Shown here piece by piece: positions 6,684 through 13,429 of a DNA stretch of 20,291 nucleotides (positions are counted from its first letter, which is position 1; each line of letters starts with the position of its first letter). Source of the DNA: an uncultured Lewinella sp. GTDB lineage: Bacteria; Bacteroidota; Bacteroidia; Chitinophagales; Saprospiraceae. The notes beneath the pieces are model-generated. The model searched no databases and had not been told where the DNA came from. It worked only from the letters and a program-made list of their open reading frames with translations. Made by a program: the position numbers and the translations under genes. The stretch covers positions 1 through 20,291 of the forward strand of contig CALIGP010000019.1 in the NCBI GenBank assembly GCA_938021455.1, in the 5' to 3' direction.

Positions 6684-9600
6684 ATGAGATCGAGCTTCTT
6701 ATTGGTTACCAGTATTCTGACGTTTACACTCCTGTTTTATGGTTGTGGTCCCAGTTTGCCTGAGGGAGTATCCGTTGCGTATGATGAATTGCCGGATGAA
6801 CTGGATTTCAATATCCACGTCAAGCCAGTGCTTTCGGACAAATGTTTTCTTTGCCATGGACCCGATGAGGCTAAGCGGGATGCCGGTCTTCGTTTGGATG
6901 AACCCGGCCATGTAAACGGGAAGGACATCCTGGCGCGAATCCTTAGTGATGACCCCAATTTTGTGATGCCGGAGACTTCGGCAAAAATCCCTCTCTCTGA
7001 ATACGAGAAAGCCGTTATCGTGAAATGGGTGGATCAAGGTATGCCCTACGCCGATCACTGGGCCTTTTCCCCACCAAGCCGTCCAACGCCGCCAGAAGTA
7101 GCGGAGGCAGAATGGAATGAAACCGCCATTGATCGCTTTGTAAGGCAGAAGCAATCGGAGAAAAAATTCGGTTTTGCTCCGGAAGCAGATCGGGATTTGC
7201 TATTGCGCAGAGTGAGTTTTGATCTAACCGGTTTACCGCCAACGCCGGAGGAGATCGCGGCATTCGTTAGTGATAATAGCCCGGATGCCTATGAGAAACA
7301 GGTAGACAGACTGCTGGCCACCCCACAGTATGGGGAAAGAATGGCCGTACAATGGATGGACCTTGCCCGTTATGCGGACACCCATGGCTACACCGTAGAT
7401 CGCTACCGGGATATGTCTCCCTGGCGGGATTGGGTGATTAAGAGCCTGAACGAGAATATGCCTTATGATCAGTTCGTGACCTGGCAACTGGCCGGCGACC
7501 TGCTGCCCAACGCCAGCCGAGAGCAAATTCTGGCAACGGGCTTCAACCGCCTCCATCCGCAGAACCTGGAGGGCGGCATCATCGAAGAAGAGTTCAGAAG
7601 CGCCTACGTAGCGGATCGGGCAGATGTGCTGGGAACGGGAATCATGGGCCTGACGCTATCTTGCGCCAAGTGCCACGACCATAAGTTTGATCCCATCAGC
7701 CAGCGGAACTACTATGAGATGTACAGCTACTTCAATAATGTTGATGAAGCTGGACTAATTCCCTGGGACGGAGCTACACCACCTCCACGGCTGGATCTCC
7801 CAACACCCCGGCAAGACAGTATTATCACTTTTTTAAAGCAATTAGAAAAGAAGACAGAAGGTACACTGGCTGGAATTACAAATGATGAACAACGTGACGC
7901 GGAAAGCTGGATTGAAAGGAAAGCTTATCAACGAATGGGGCAACCAGTTGGTAAGGTCGCTCACTATGCCCTGGAAGATACCCAACTGAGAAACTCCGTT
8001 CGGTCCGGAGAGAAAGGACAAATGGACCGCAAATTTTCTAATAATGAAGTCCCCATACTAGCGAAAGGTAGGAAGGGTAAGGGATTGGCTCTTGACGGAG
8101 ATGCCTGGCTTGATCTCAAGCCGGTTGGTGTATTTAGCCGCCATGAGCCCTTTAGTATCGGGTTGGATATCAAGATTCCCGCCGAGCTTCAGACGGGCTT
8201 TATCTTTCACAAAGGACAAGGTACCCGACTGCACGGCGAACGAGGCTATCATTTATACTTGGATAGTACCGGACTTCAGCTCCTGATGGCGCACGTCAAC
8301 CCTGGTAATTCGATCGTTGAATTCGCAGAAATCGATCTGCCGCGAGAGGAGTGGATTCAGCTGATGATTACCTACGACGGCTCGAGTACTGCTGCCGGAT
8401 ATCGACTGTATTTTAACGGGCAGGAACTAGCCACGGATGTGAAAAACGATGACCTGAGTCGTGACATTATTTTCAACGAAATGCGGGACGCGATCTATAA
8501 AGACGCCATTGAACCCGGGCTACAAATTGGTGCCCGCTGGCGCGGACGGGGAATCAAAGGGGCTACCGTTGATAACATCATGGTCTTTGACCGTCAATTA
8601 GTGGCATTAGAGGTGCAACAATTAGGTAATCCAGACGGAGCTACAACTACATTGGCGAAAGCTCCGGAACAACTATCGGTGGCTGAAAAGAAAGCATTAG
8701 CGGATTACTTCTTAGCGACCCAGTCAAAAGACTACACTAAAGGGCTTAAGGAACTCTACGTAGTCCGACAAAAGCTTGTAGACAGTCTGGAGGGCGTACA
8801 GGAGATCATGGTGATGAAGGAAATGGAAAAGCCCCGGCAATCCCATATTCTGGATCGGGGACAATATGATGCACCTGCGGCTCCCGTTGAATCCCAGACC
8901 CTGGACTGGCTAATGCCGCCACTGGAAGATGCACCCGCTAATCGACTGGGTCTCGCTAAATGGCTCTTCCAACCAGGACACCCGCTGACCGCCCGCGTGG
9001 CGGTTAATCGCTACTGGCAGCAATTCTTCGGTCGGGGGCTCGTGAAAACAGCCGCTGACTTTGGTAACCAGGGAGAACTGCCTACCCATCCGGAGTTACT
9101 CGATTGGCTGGCCATTGAATATGAAAGTAATGGTTGGGATACGAAGGCATTACAGAAGCTGATCGTGATGAGCCGTGCTTACCGGCAGAGTTCTAAACCC
9201 GTTAGCGAAGAGCAACGGCTGGCGGATGTAGATAACGTATGGCTGGCCCGTGGCCCCTCCGGACGACTGGAGGCGGAGATGATCCGGGATAATGCACTGG
9301 CTGCAAGTGGACTACTGGCGGCCAAACTCGGTGGCAAAAGCGTAAAACCCTACCAGCCAGAGGGACTCTGGAAAATGAATAACGCCACTTACGTGCAGGA
9401 TGAAGGAGACGCCCTCTATCGTCGTAGCTTGTACGTCTTCTGGAAAAGAACGGTACCTCACCCTACGCTAGGGACCTTTGACGTACCCAACCGAAACGAA
9501 TGTACCATTAGCCGACAGGAGACTAACACGCCCTTACAAGCTCTGGTGTTAATGAATGACCCTGCTTTTGTAGAGGCCGCGCGGGTGCTTGGCGCTCAGA

Positions 9601-9869
9601 TTACCGAGTCTACTGACAAGAGTAAAGCCATTGCGGATATCTTCACTTACCTCAGTGGCCGGCCTCCGGTTGAGGAAGAAGTTAATCTGCTGCAACAGAT
9701 CAGGAAAAACGAACTCCTCGCCTTCAGCGAAAACCCCGCTAAGGCAGATGGCTGGCTAACGGCGGGTTTCTCCCGCGTGAACCCAACGCTCGACCGGGTA
9801 GAAGTAGCCACCGATGCCGTGCTGGCCAGCGTCATCATTAACTCGGATGCCGTTATTACTAAGCGCTAA
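6684..9869 (+). CDS. PSCyt1/DUF1549/LamG/DUF1553 lipoprotein (Planctomycete-type cytochrome protein)
   Basis: A 1061-residue envelope lipoprotein. The signal ends in lipobox FYGC (C21). Domains in order: PSCyt1 cytochrome-like with CxxCH at 54-58 (CFLCH) and the family-typical GPDEAKRDAGLRLDE; DUF1549/PSCyt2 (about 145-350) with LRRVSFDLTGLPPTPEE, the MDLARYADTHG segment and a second CxxCH at 327-331 (CAKCHDHKFDP); a LamG/concanavalin-like insert (about 425-650); and DUF1553/PSD1 (about 755-1025) with NRLGLAKWLF, ARVAVNRYWQQFFGRG and NTPLQALVLMNDP. The CxxCH motifs suggest covalent haem, though haem attachment in PSCyt proteins is inferred from the family. Only 27 bp separate it from the DUF1501 gene, the usual partner, so they form an operon. 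The function is unknown in detail; association with polysaccharide breakdown in Planctomycetes is family context. Confidence 0.92.
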   Translation: MRSSFLLVTSILTFTLLFYGCGPSLPEGVSVAYDELPDELDFNIHVKPVLSDKCFLCHGPDEAKRDAGLRLDEPGHVNGKDILARILSDDPNFVMPETSAKIPLSEYEKAVIVKWVDQGMPYADHWAFSPPSRPTPPEVAEAEWNETAIDRFVRQKQSEKKFGFAPEADRDLLLRRVSFDLTGLPPTPEEIAAFVSDNSPDAYEKQVDRLLATPQYGERMAVQWMDLARYADTHGYTVDRYRDMSPWRDWVIKSLNENMPYDQFVTWQLAGDLLPNASREQILATGFNRLHPQNLEGGIIEEEFRSAYVADRADVLGTGIMGLTLSCAKCHDHKFDPISQRNYYEMYSYFNNVDEAGLIPWDGATPPPRLDLPTPRQDSIITFLKQLEKKTEGTLAGITNDEQRDAESWIERKAYQRMGQPVGKVAHYALEDTQLRNSVRSGEKGQMDRKFSNNEVPILAKGRKGKGLALDGDAWLDLKPVGVFSRHEPFSIGLDIKIPAELQTGFIFHKGQGTRLHGERGYHLYLDSTGLQLLMAHVNPGNSIVEFAEIDLPREEWIQLMITYDGSSTAAGYRLYFNGQELATDVKNDDLSRDIIFNEMRDAIYKDAIEPGLQIGARWRGRGIKGATVDNIMVFDRQLVALEVQQLGNPDGATTTLAKAPEQLSVAEKKALADYFLATQSKDYTKGLKELYVVRQKLVDSLEGVQEIMVMKEMEKPRQSHILDRGQYDAPAAPVESQTLDWLMPPLEDAPANRLGLAKWLFQPGHPLTARVAVNRYWQQFFGRGLVKTAADFGNQGELPTHPELLDWLAIEYESNGWDTKALQKLIVMSRAYRQSSKPVSEEQRLADVDNVWLARGPSGRLEAEMIRDNALAASGLLAAKLGGKSVKPYQPEGLWKMNNATYVQDEGDALYRRSLYVFWKRTVPHPTLGTFDVPNRNECTISRQETNTPLQALVLMNDPAFVEAARVLGAQITESTDKSKAIADIFTYLSGRPPVEEEVNLLQQIRKNELLAFSENPAKADGWLTAGFSRVNPTLDRVEVATDAVLASVIINSDAVITKR

Positions 9870-9896
9870 CTCCCCTAAGGATTACAACAAAAGATT

Positions 9897-11336
9897 ATGT
9901 TCAACGAACTCTTTAAGGCGCAGCAACGAATGGACCGGCGAAACTTCTTTACGAAGGCTACGCTTGGTATCGGAGCTTTGGCGCTCAGTAATTTAATGAA
10001 GGCGGAAAGCCAGGAGGACCTCATTAAGGCAATTCCCGGACTGCCGCACTTTGCCCCCCGGGCAAAGCGGATCGTTTTTCTTTTCCAGAGTGGCGGCCCT
10101 TCCCAGTTGGAAACCTTTGACTACAAGCCGAAGCTCAAGGATATGTTCGGGCAGGACTTACCCGCCTCTATACGTAAAGGGCAGCGCCTTACGGGAATGA
10201 GTGCGGACCAGGCCAGTTTGCCCATCGCCCCGTCGATCTTTGACTTTAAACGGCACGGAGAATCCGGTGCCTGGGTAAGTGAATTGATGCCACATACCGC
10301 CGGAATCGTTGATGATCTTTGTTTTGTTAAGTCGCTGTATACCGAGCAGATTAACCACGACCCGGCCATCACCTTTTTTCATACCGGCCACCAACTACCG
10401 GGCCGCCCGAGTATTGGCTCCTGGATGAGCTATGGTCTGGGCTCATTGAATGATAACCTGCCGACTTTTGTCGTTCTACAATCCAAAAATGCTGGCGGTC
10501 AGCCACTCTACGCACGTTTGTGGGGTAATGGCTTCCTGCCAACCCAGCACCAGGGGGTACAGTTCACTTCTGGCAAAGACCCCGTACTTTACCTTAACGA
10601 CCCGGAAGGCTACGACGCTGGCGACCGTAACCGGATGCTTGGCTACCTCAAGGAGCTTAATGGAGTGCAAAAATCTGCTTACGGCGATCCAGAAATTGAT
10701 GCTCGTATCAGCCAATATGAAATGGCTTACCGGATGCAGAGTTCCGTGCCGGAAATTTCGGATATGAGTGATGAGCCCGACCATATATTTGATATGTATG
10801 GCCCCGACAGCCGTAACCCAGGAACCTATGCCGCCAACTGCTTGCTGGCCCGCAAGCTACTCGAAAAGGATGTACGCTACGTCGCCCTCTACCATCGGGG
10901 CTGGGATCAACACGTTTACCTCCCCGGAGGGATCAAGAACCAGGCTAAGAATACGGATCAGGGCTCCGCTGCGCTGGTTAAAGACCTTAAGCAGAGAGGC
11001 TTGCTAGAGGACACGCTCGTGATCTGGGGGGGAGAGTTTGGCCGTACGGTCTACTCTCAGGGTAAACTGACCGAGACAAACTACGGCCGGGACCATCACC
11101 CTCGCTGCTTTACCATGTGGATGGCTGGCGGCGGCGTAAAGCCGGGCTTCACCTACGGCGAAACGGATGACCTGAGCTACAACATTGTTAAGGATCCCGT
11201 CCACGTTCACGACTTTCACGCAACAATCATGCACCTGTTTGGCGTCGATCACGAACGGCTAACCTTTAAGCATCAGGGCAGACGCTACCGCTTGACGGAT
11301 GTGCATGGGCACGTGGTTAAGGACCTGCTGGCGTAG
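9897..11336 (+). CDS. DUF1501 protein, Tat-exported (alkaline-phosphatase/sulfatase-like fold)
   Basis: A 479-residue protein with a twin-arginine signal: DRRNFF (13-18) followed by hydrophobic TLGIGALALS. The body is a complete DUF1501 protein, with the conserved opening KRIVFLFQSGGPSQLETFDYKP and then the SLYTEQINHDPA, GRPSIGSWMSYGLG, WDQH, IWGGEFGRT and NYGRDHHPRCFTMWMAGGGVKPG motifs. These Asp and His clusters are the metal-binding type of the alkaline-phosphatase/sulfatase superfamily. ATG at 9897 is taken because the next in-frame ATG, at residue 12, would still retain the RR motif; either start is possible. It follows the PSCyt1/DUF1553 gene by 27 bp, matching the conserved gene pair of Planctomycetes and some Bacteroidota. 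The substrate is unknown. No terminator is evident within the next 100 bp. Confidence 0.93.
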   Translation: MFNELFKAQQRMDRRNFFTKATLGIGALALSNLMKAESQEDLIKAIPGLPHFAPRAKRIVFLFQSGGPSQLETFDYKPKLKDMFGQDLPASIRKGQRLTGMSADQASLPIAPSIFDFKRHGESGAWVSELMPHTAGIVDDLCFVKSLYTEQINHDPAITFFHTGHQLPGRPSIGSWMSYGLGSLNDNLPTFVVLQSKNAGGQPLYARLWGNGFLPTQHQGVQFTSGKDPVLYLNDPEGYDAGDRNRMLGYLKELNGVQKSAYGDPEIDARISQYEMAYRMQSSVPEISDMSDEPDHIFDMYGPDSRNPGTYAANCLLARKLLEKDVRYVALYHRGWDQHVYLPGGIKNQAKNTDQGSAALVKDLKQRGLLEDTLVIWGGEFGRTVYSQGKLTETNYGRDHHPRCFTMWMAGGGVKPGFTYGETDDLSYNIVKDPVHVHDFHATIMHLFGVDHERLTFKHQGRRYRLTDVHGHVVKDLLA

Positions 11337-11368
11337 ATAAACGTGAATACGGGCTAAAGGATTCCGTT

Positions 11369-11539
11369 TTAACCTGCAGGAGCCCTCAGCTCGATCGCAA
11401 AAGCGAAGTTAAAATCCCACACGCGCCCGCCGGAGTGGTTTGACTCCTCATAAAAACATGGATGGGATAGCTGGTCTGGTTCGGTAATCCCCTTGTCCTA
11501 CGTCCGATCTTCACCGGATTTCAGAAGCCTGACAAGTCA
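11369..11539 (-). pseudogene. Possible decayed coding fragment in the 11337-11722 gap
   Basis: The 386-bp gap has no intact gene and stops are frequent in every frame. One minus-strand frame reads protein-like from TGA at 11539-11537 through TAG at 11500-11498 to TAA at 11371-11369. Its longest part contains RVWDFNFAFAIELRAPAG and EPDQLSHPCFYEESN. There is no start codon. It may be a broken gene, a transposon scar or chance. Nothing else, such as a tRNA, tmRNA or known structured RNA, is recognisable in this gap. Confidence 0.2.
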
Positions 11540-11722
11540 AAGGCTTTGAGGCCCGCCCTAGACAGTCCTAAGTCACTTCCCAATTTAAATAAACTGTAGG
11601 GTCAACCAGGGGTTGGGGACGTCGTGTGGTAGATAAGTAACGTAGTAAGCAAGCTTTAGTTGTCGGGCCTAAGCTGGAAAACAGTTCAGTTTAAAAGTAG
11701 GTAGTCTACTTACTCCAAACAA

Positions 11723-11757
11723 AAAGCCCGGCCGTGCGAGATGCACGACCGGGCTTT
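11723..11757 (-). terminator. Intrinsic terminator of the rplU-rpmA unit
   Basis: Arms at 11723-11737 (AAAGCCCGGCCGTGC) and 11743-11757 (GCACGACCGGGCTTT) form a 15-bp stem with loop GAGAT. The single non-Watson-Crick position is a G-U pair when read on the minus strand but a C-A mismatch on the plus strand, which favours minus-strand use. On that strand the stem ends in a T run (TTTTTG). It lies 35 bp beyond the rpmA stop. Confidence 0.9.
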
Positions 11758-11792
11758 ATCAGGTAAAACCTGTAACGAGGGTAGGGGAAGAA

Positions 11793-12569
11793 TTACTTCT
11801 TCGGCTTACCGCCATCAAGTTCGTCCTGGAGTTTCTCCAGTTCTGCCCACTTCTCGTCAGCAGCAAGCAGTGCTTGCTCAGACCAGGTGGCGGGGTTGTG
11901 GATACGGTAACGAGGACCGGCTTCGTCGAGCATCGCCTGTACTTTCTCCAGAGGAGCTTCGGCGAGTTGACGCCACGTCATGATGCCGATATCATTCAAC
12001 AGACCAGAGATTTTCGGTCCGATGCCTTCTACCACCTTCAAGTCATCCTGAGAGATCTTCTTGCCGCTAGGCAGTACAATCTTGCTGGACTTCTTTTTAG
12101 CGGGTGCCTTCTTCGCGGGCGCTTCCGCTGGGATAGCGGCTGCTGCCTGTACTTCCACTACAGGCTCTGGCTTTGGAGCTGGAGCTGGCTTGGGAGCCGG
12201 AGCGGGTTCTGGCTTCTTGGCTTCTACGGGCTTTGGAGCCGGAGCAGCTTTTTTAGCTGGAGCAGCCTTAGCGGCTTTAGCCGGTTTTGGCTTCCGTGGA
12301 GCGGCAACTACTGCATCATCCGGAAGGATGCTGACGTACATGCGGTTACGGTAACTCTTCTTAAAGGTTACTTTGCCGTCTACTTTGGCGTGGATGGTGA
12401 AATCTCTGCCCATGTAAACGTTCTCGCCTGGGTGGTACTTAGTGCCACGCTGACGAATAATAATGTTACCGGCTTTTGCAGCCTGGCCACCGAACAGCTT
12501 AACGCCAAGGCGCTTACTATTACTGTCGCGGCCGTTATCGGTACTACCTACACCTTTTTTGTGTGCCAT
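11793..12569 (-). CDS. rpmA: 50S ribosomal protein L27 with C-terminal helix-hairpin-helix extension
   Basis: Residues 1-85 are a canonical L27: MAHKKGVGSTDNGRDSNSKR, LGVKLFGGQAAKAGNIIIRQRGTKYHPG, and VYMGRDFTIHAKVDGKV. L27 sits near the peptidyl-transferase centre of the large subunit. Normal L27 ends at about 85-90 residues, but here a low-complexity Pro/Ala/Lys linker (about 88-162) and a folded tail (about 165-250) follow. The tail has a helix-hairpin-helix signature, VVEGIGPKISGLLNDIGI, then TWRQLAEAPLEKVQAMLDEAG and a helical end, WAELEKLQDEL. This module is of the kind attached to several ribosomal proteins in Bacteroidota. Its role is unknown; nucleic-acid or protein contact outside the ribosome is inference. 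The gene lies 171 bp downstream of rplU, the standard partner, with an unusual repeat between them. Confidence 0.95.
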   Translation of the reverse strand: MAHKKGVGSTDNGRDSNSKRLGVKLFGGQAAKAGNIIIRQRGTKYHPGENVYMGRDFTIHAKVDGKVTFKKSYRNRMYVSILPDDAVVAAPRKPKPAKAAKAAPAKKAAPAPKPVEAKKPEPAPAPKPAPAPKPEPVVEVQAAAAIPAEAPAKKAPAKKKSSKIVLPSGKKISQDDLKVVEGIGPKISGLLNDIGIMTWRQLAEAPLEKVQAMLDEAGPRYRIHNPATWSEQALLAADEKWAELEKLQDELDGGKPKK

Positions 12570-12580
12570 AATTATGGATA

Positions 12581-12683
12581 TTTTTGTTGCTTTCGCCGTT
12601 TAAAGTCATGCTTTTAGCGAAAAGCCAGTCGTTTCACTCCTTTTGTTTTCGCTAAAGTCATGACGCGGCGAAAACAACAAAAA
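12581..12683. repeat. Nested inverted and direct repeat between rplU and rpmA
   Basis: Outer arms TTTTTGTTGCTTTCGCCG (12581-12598) and CGGCGAAAACAACAAAAA (12666-12683) pair over 18 bp with one mismatch. Inner arms TTTAGCGAAAA (12613-12623) and TTTTCGCTAAA (12646-12656) pair perfectly. TAAAGTCATG is repeated directly at 12601-12610 and 12653-12662, between the two stems. In the minus-strand transcript this would be a long interrupted hairpin ending 11 nt before the rpmA start. It lacks a T run after the stem, so it is not a simple terminator. Confidence 0.8.
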
Positions 12684-12740
12684 TAAGGAGCAATTAAAAT
12701 GGACCAGCTACTTGCAAAATAGTTAGGAATGTGGCCGTGA

Positions 12741-13052
12741 CTAGACCGTGATGCTGTCGATTTTAATCTTCGTGAACTGCTGACGGTGGCCGTTCTTCTT
12801 GCGGTAGCCCTTACGGCGCTTCTTCTTGAAGATTACGACTTTGTCGCCTTTCACGTGATCAATTACGGTAGCGCCAATTCCGGCGCCACTTACGTTCGGC
12901 GTGCCAACGGTAGTCCCCGCATCACCAGAAGTGAGGTGGACTGCGTCGAAGCTGACAGAATCGCCAGCTTTGGCTTCTAGCCGGTGGACGAAGATCTCCT
13001 GACCTTCCTCTACTTTGAATTGTTGACCGGCTATGGTTACGATTGCAAACAT
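12741..13052 (-). CDS. rplU: 50S ribosomal protein L21
   Basis: A 103-residue full-length L21 that binds 23S rRNA in the large subunit. It opens with MFAIVTIAGQQFKVEEGQ, typical of the family, then VGTPNVSGAGIGATVIDHVKGDKV and the highly conserved basic signature KKKRRKGYRKKNGHRQQFTKIKI near the C-terminus (KRRKGYRKKNGHRQ core). No extension is present, unlike L27 next to it. It is first in the rplU-rpmA unit. A complete Bacteroidota promoter lies 26 bp upstream of the ATG, giving a leader of about 20 nt, so the long L21 autoregulatory leaders known from other phyla cannot be present. Confidence 0.97.
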   Translation of the reverse strand: MFAIVTIAGQQFKVEEGQEIFVHRLEAKAGDSVSFDAVHLTSGDAGTTVGTPNVSGAGIGATVIDHVKGDKVVIFKKKRRKGYRKKNGHRQQFTKIKIDSITV

Positions 13053-13077
13053 TAGAAAATGTATTTAATTGGGGCGC

Positions 13078-13108
13078 AAAGGTACGCAGATTCTTTCTTT
13101 CAGGCAAG
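13078..13108 (-). promoter_or_regulatory. Bacteroidota promoter of rplU-rpmA
   Basis: On the minus strand, TTG (13108-13106) is followed after 20 nt by TACCTTTG (13085-13078), matching the Bacteroidota -33/-7 consensus (TTG, about 19-20 nt, TAnnTTTG), with the frequently seen GC just after the -7 box. This is the best-formed promoter in the window. Confidence 0.8.
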
Positions 13109-13196
13109 GGGGAAAGAAGGAAATATAGAAGCAGACACTTTGGCGATGGAACGCAGGTGCAGGGGAAGGTTTTGGGAGCAATGACCCGGGCATTAT

Positions 13197-13346
13197 TTAT
13201 TCCATTTCTCCGTCTGCCTGCATGGTCCGGTAGACAAAGTAAAAGATAGCACCCACTAACAATAGAATACCTGCCAATACCAAGTAAGAAGTGGCGTCTC
13301 CGTTGCCGGCAAGAATGGAGGGAAATTTGAGGAATAGATGTCTCAT
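13197..13346 (-). CDS. 49-residue single-pass membrane protein
   Basis: ATG at 13346-13344 opens 49 codons ending in TAA at 13199-13197. The N-terminus MRHLFLKFPSILAGNGDATS is followed by one hydrophobic helix, YLVLAGILLLVGAIFYFVY (residues 21-39), and a short charged tail ending DGEME. The positive-outside layout is not decisive, but a cytoplasmic acidic tail after YR is plausible. A TAnnTTTG box (13351-13358) lies directly upstream. It stands between the M64 gene and rplU on the same strand, 144 bp from rplU. The family is not recognised. The clean helix, start, stop and promoter box support a real small gene. Confidence 0.65.
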   Translation of the reverse strand: MRHLFLKFPSILAGNGDATSYLVLAGILLLVGAIFYFVYRTMQADGEME

Positions 13347-13350
13347 GTCA

Positions 13351-13358
13351 CAAAAGTA
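13351..13358 (-). promoter_or_regulatory. -7 box for the 49-residue membrane protein
   Basis: Minus-strand TACTTTTG matches TAnnTTTG. It ends 4 nt before the ATG, so a transcript would be almost leaderless. No TTG is found at the expected -33 position. Confidence 0.4.
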
Positions 13359-13429
13359 CCGAGTGGCCACTTAACATAGCTATTTTATAACTCACTTTGC
13401 ACCTGCGTCCGCGCCCAAAACGGGTTTCT

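Noticed and set aside
11337..11722. Structured RNA (tmRNA, RNase P, tRNA)
   Set aside because: No conserved cores such as a T-loop with CCA end or the RNase P signature were found on either strand.
12061..12354. Gly/Ala-rich frame opposite the L27 linker
   Set aside because: It is the complement of the Pro/Ala/Lys codons of the rpmA linker and has no independent support.
12700..12723. Seven-codon frame MDQLLAK with AAGGAG upstream, on the plus strand
   Set aside because: The start context is good but it is very short, antisense to the rplU-rpmA spacer and cannot be distinguished from chance.
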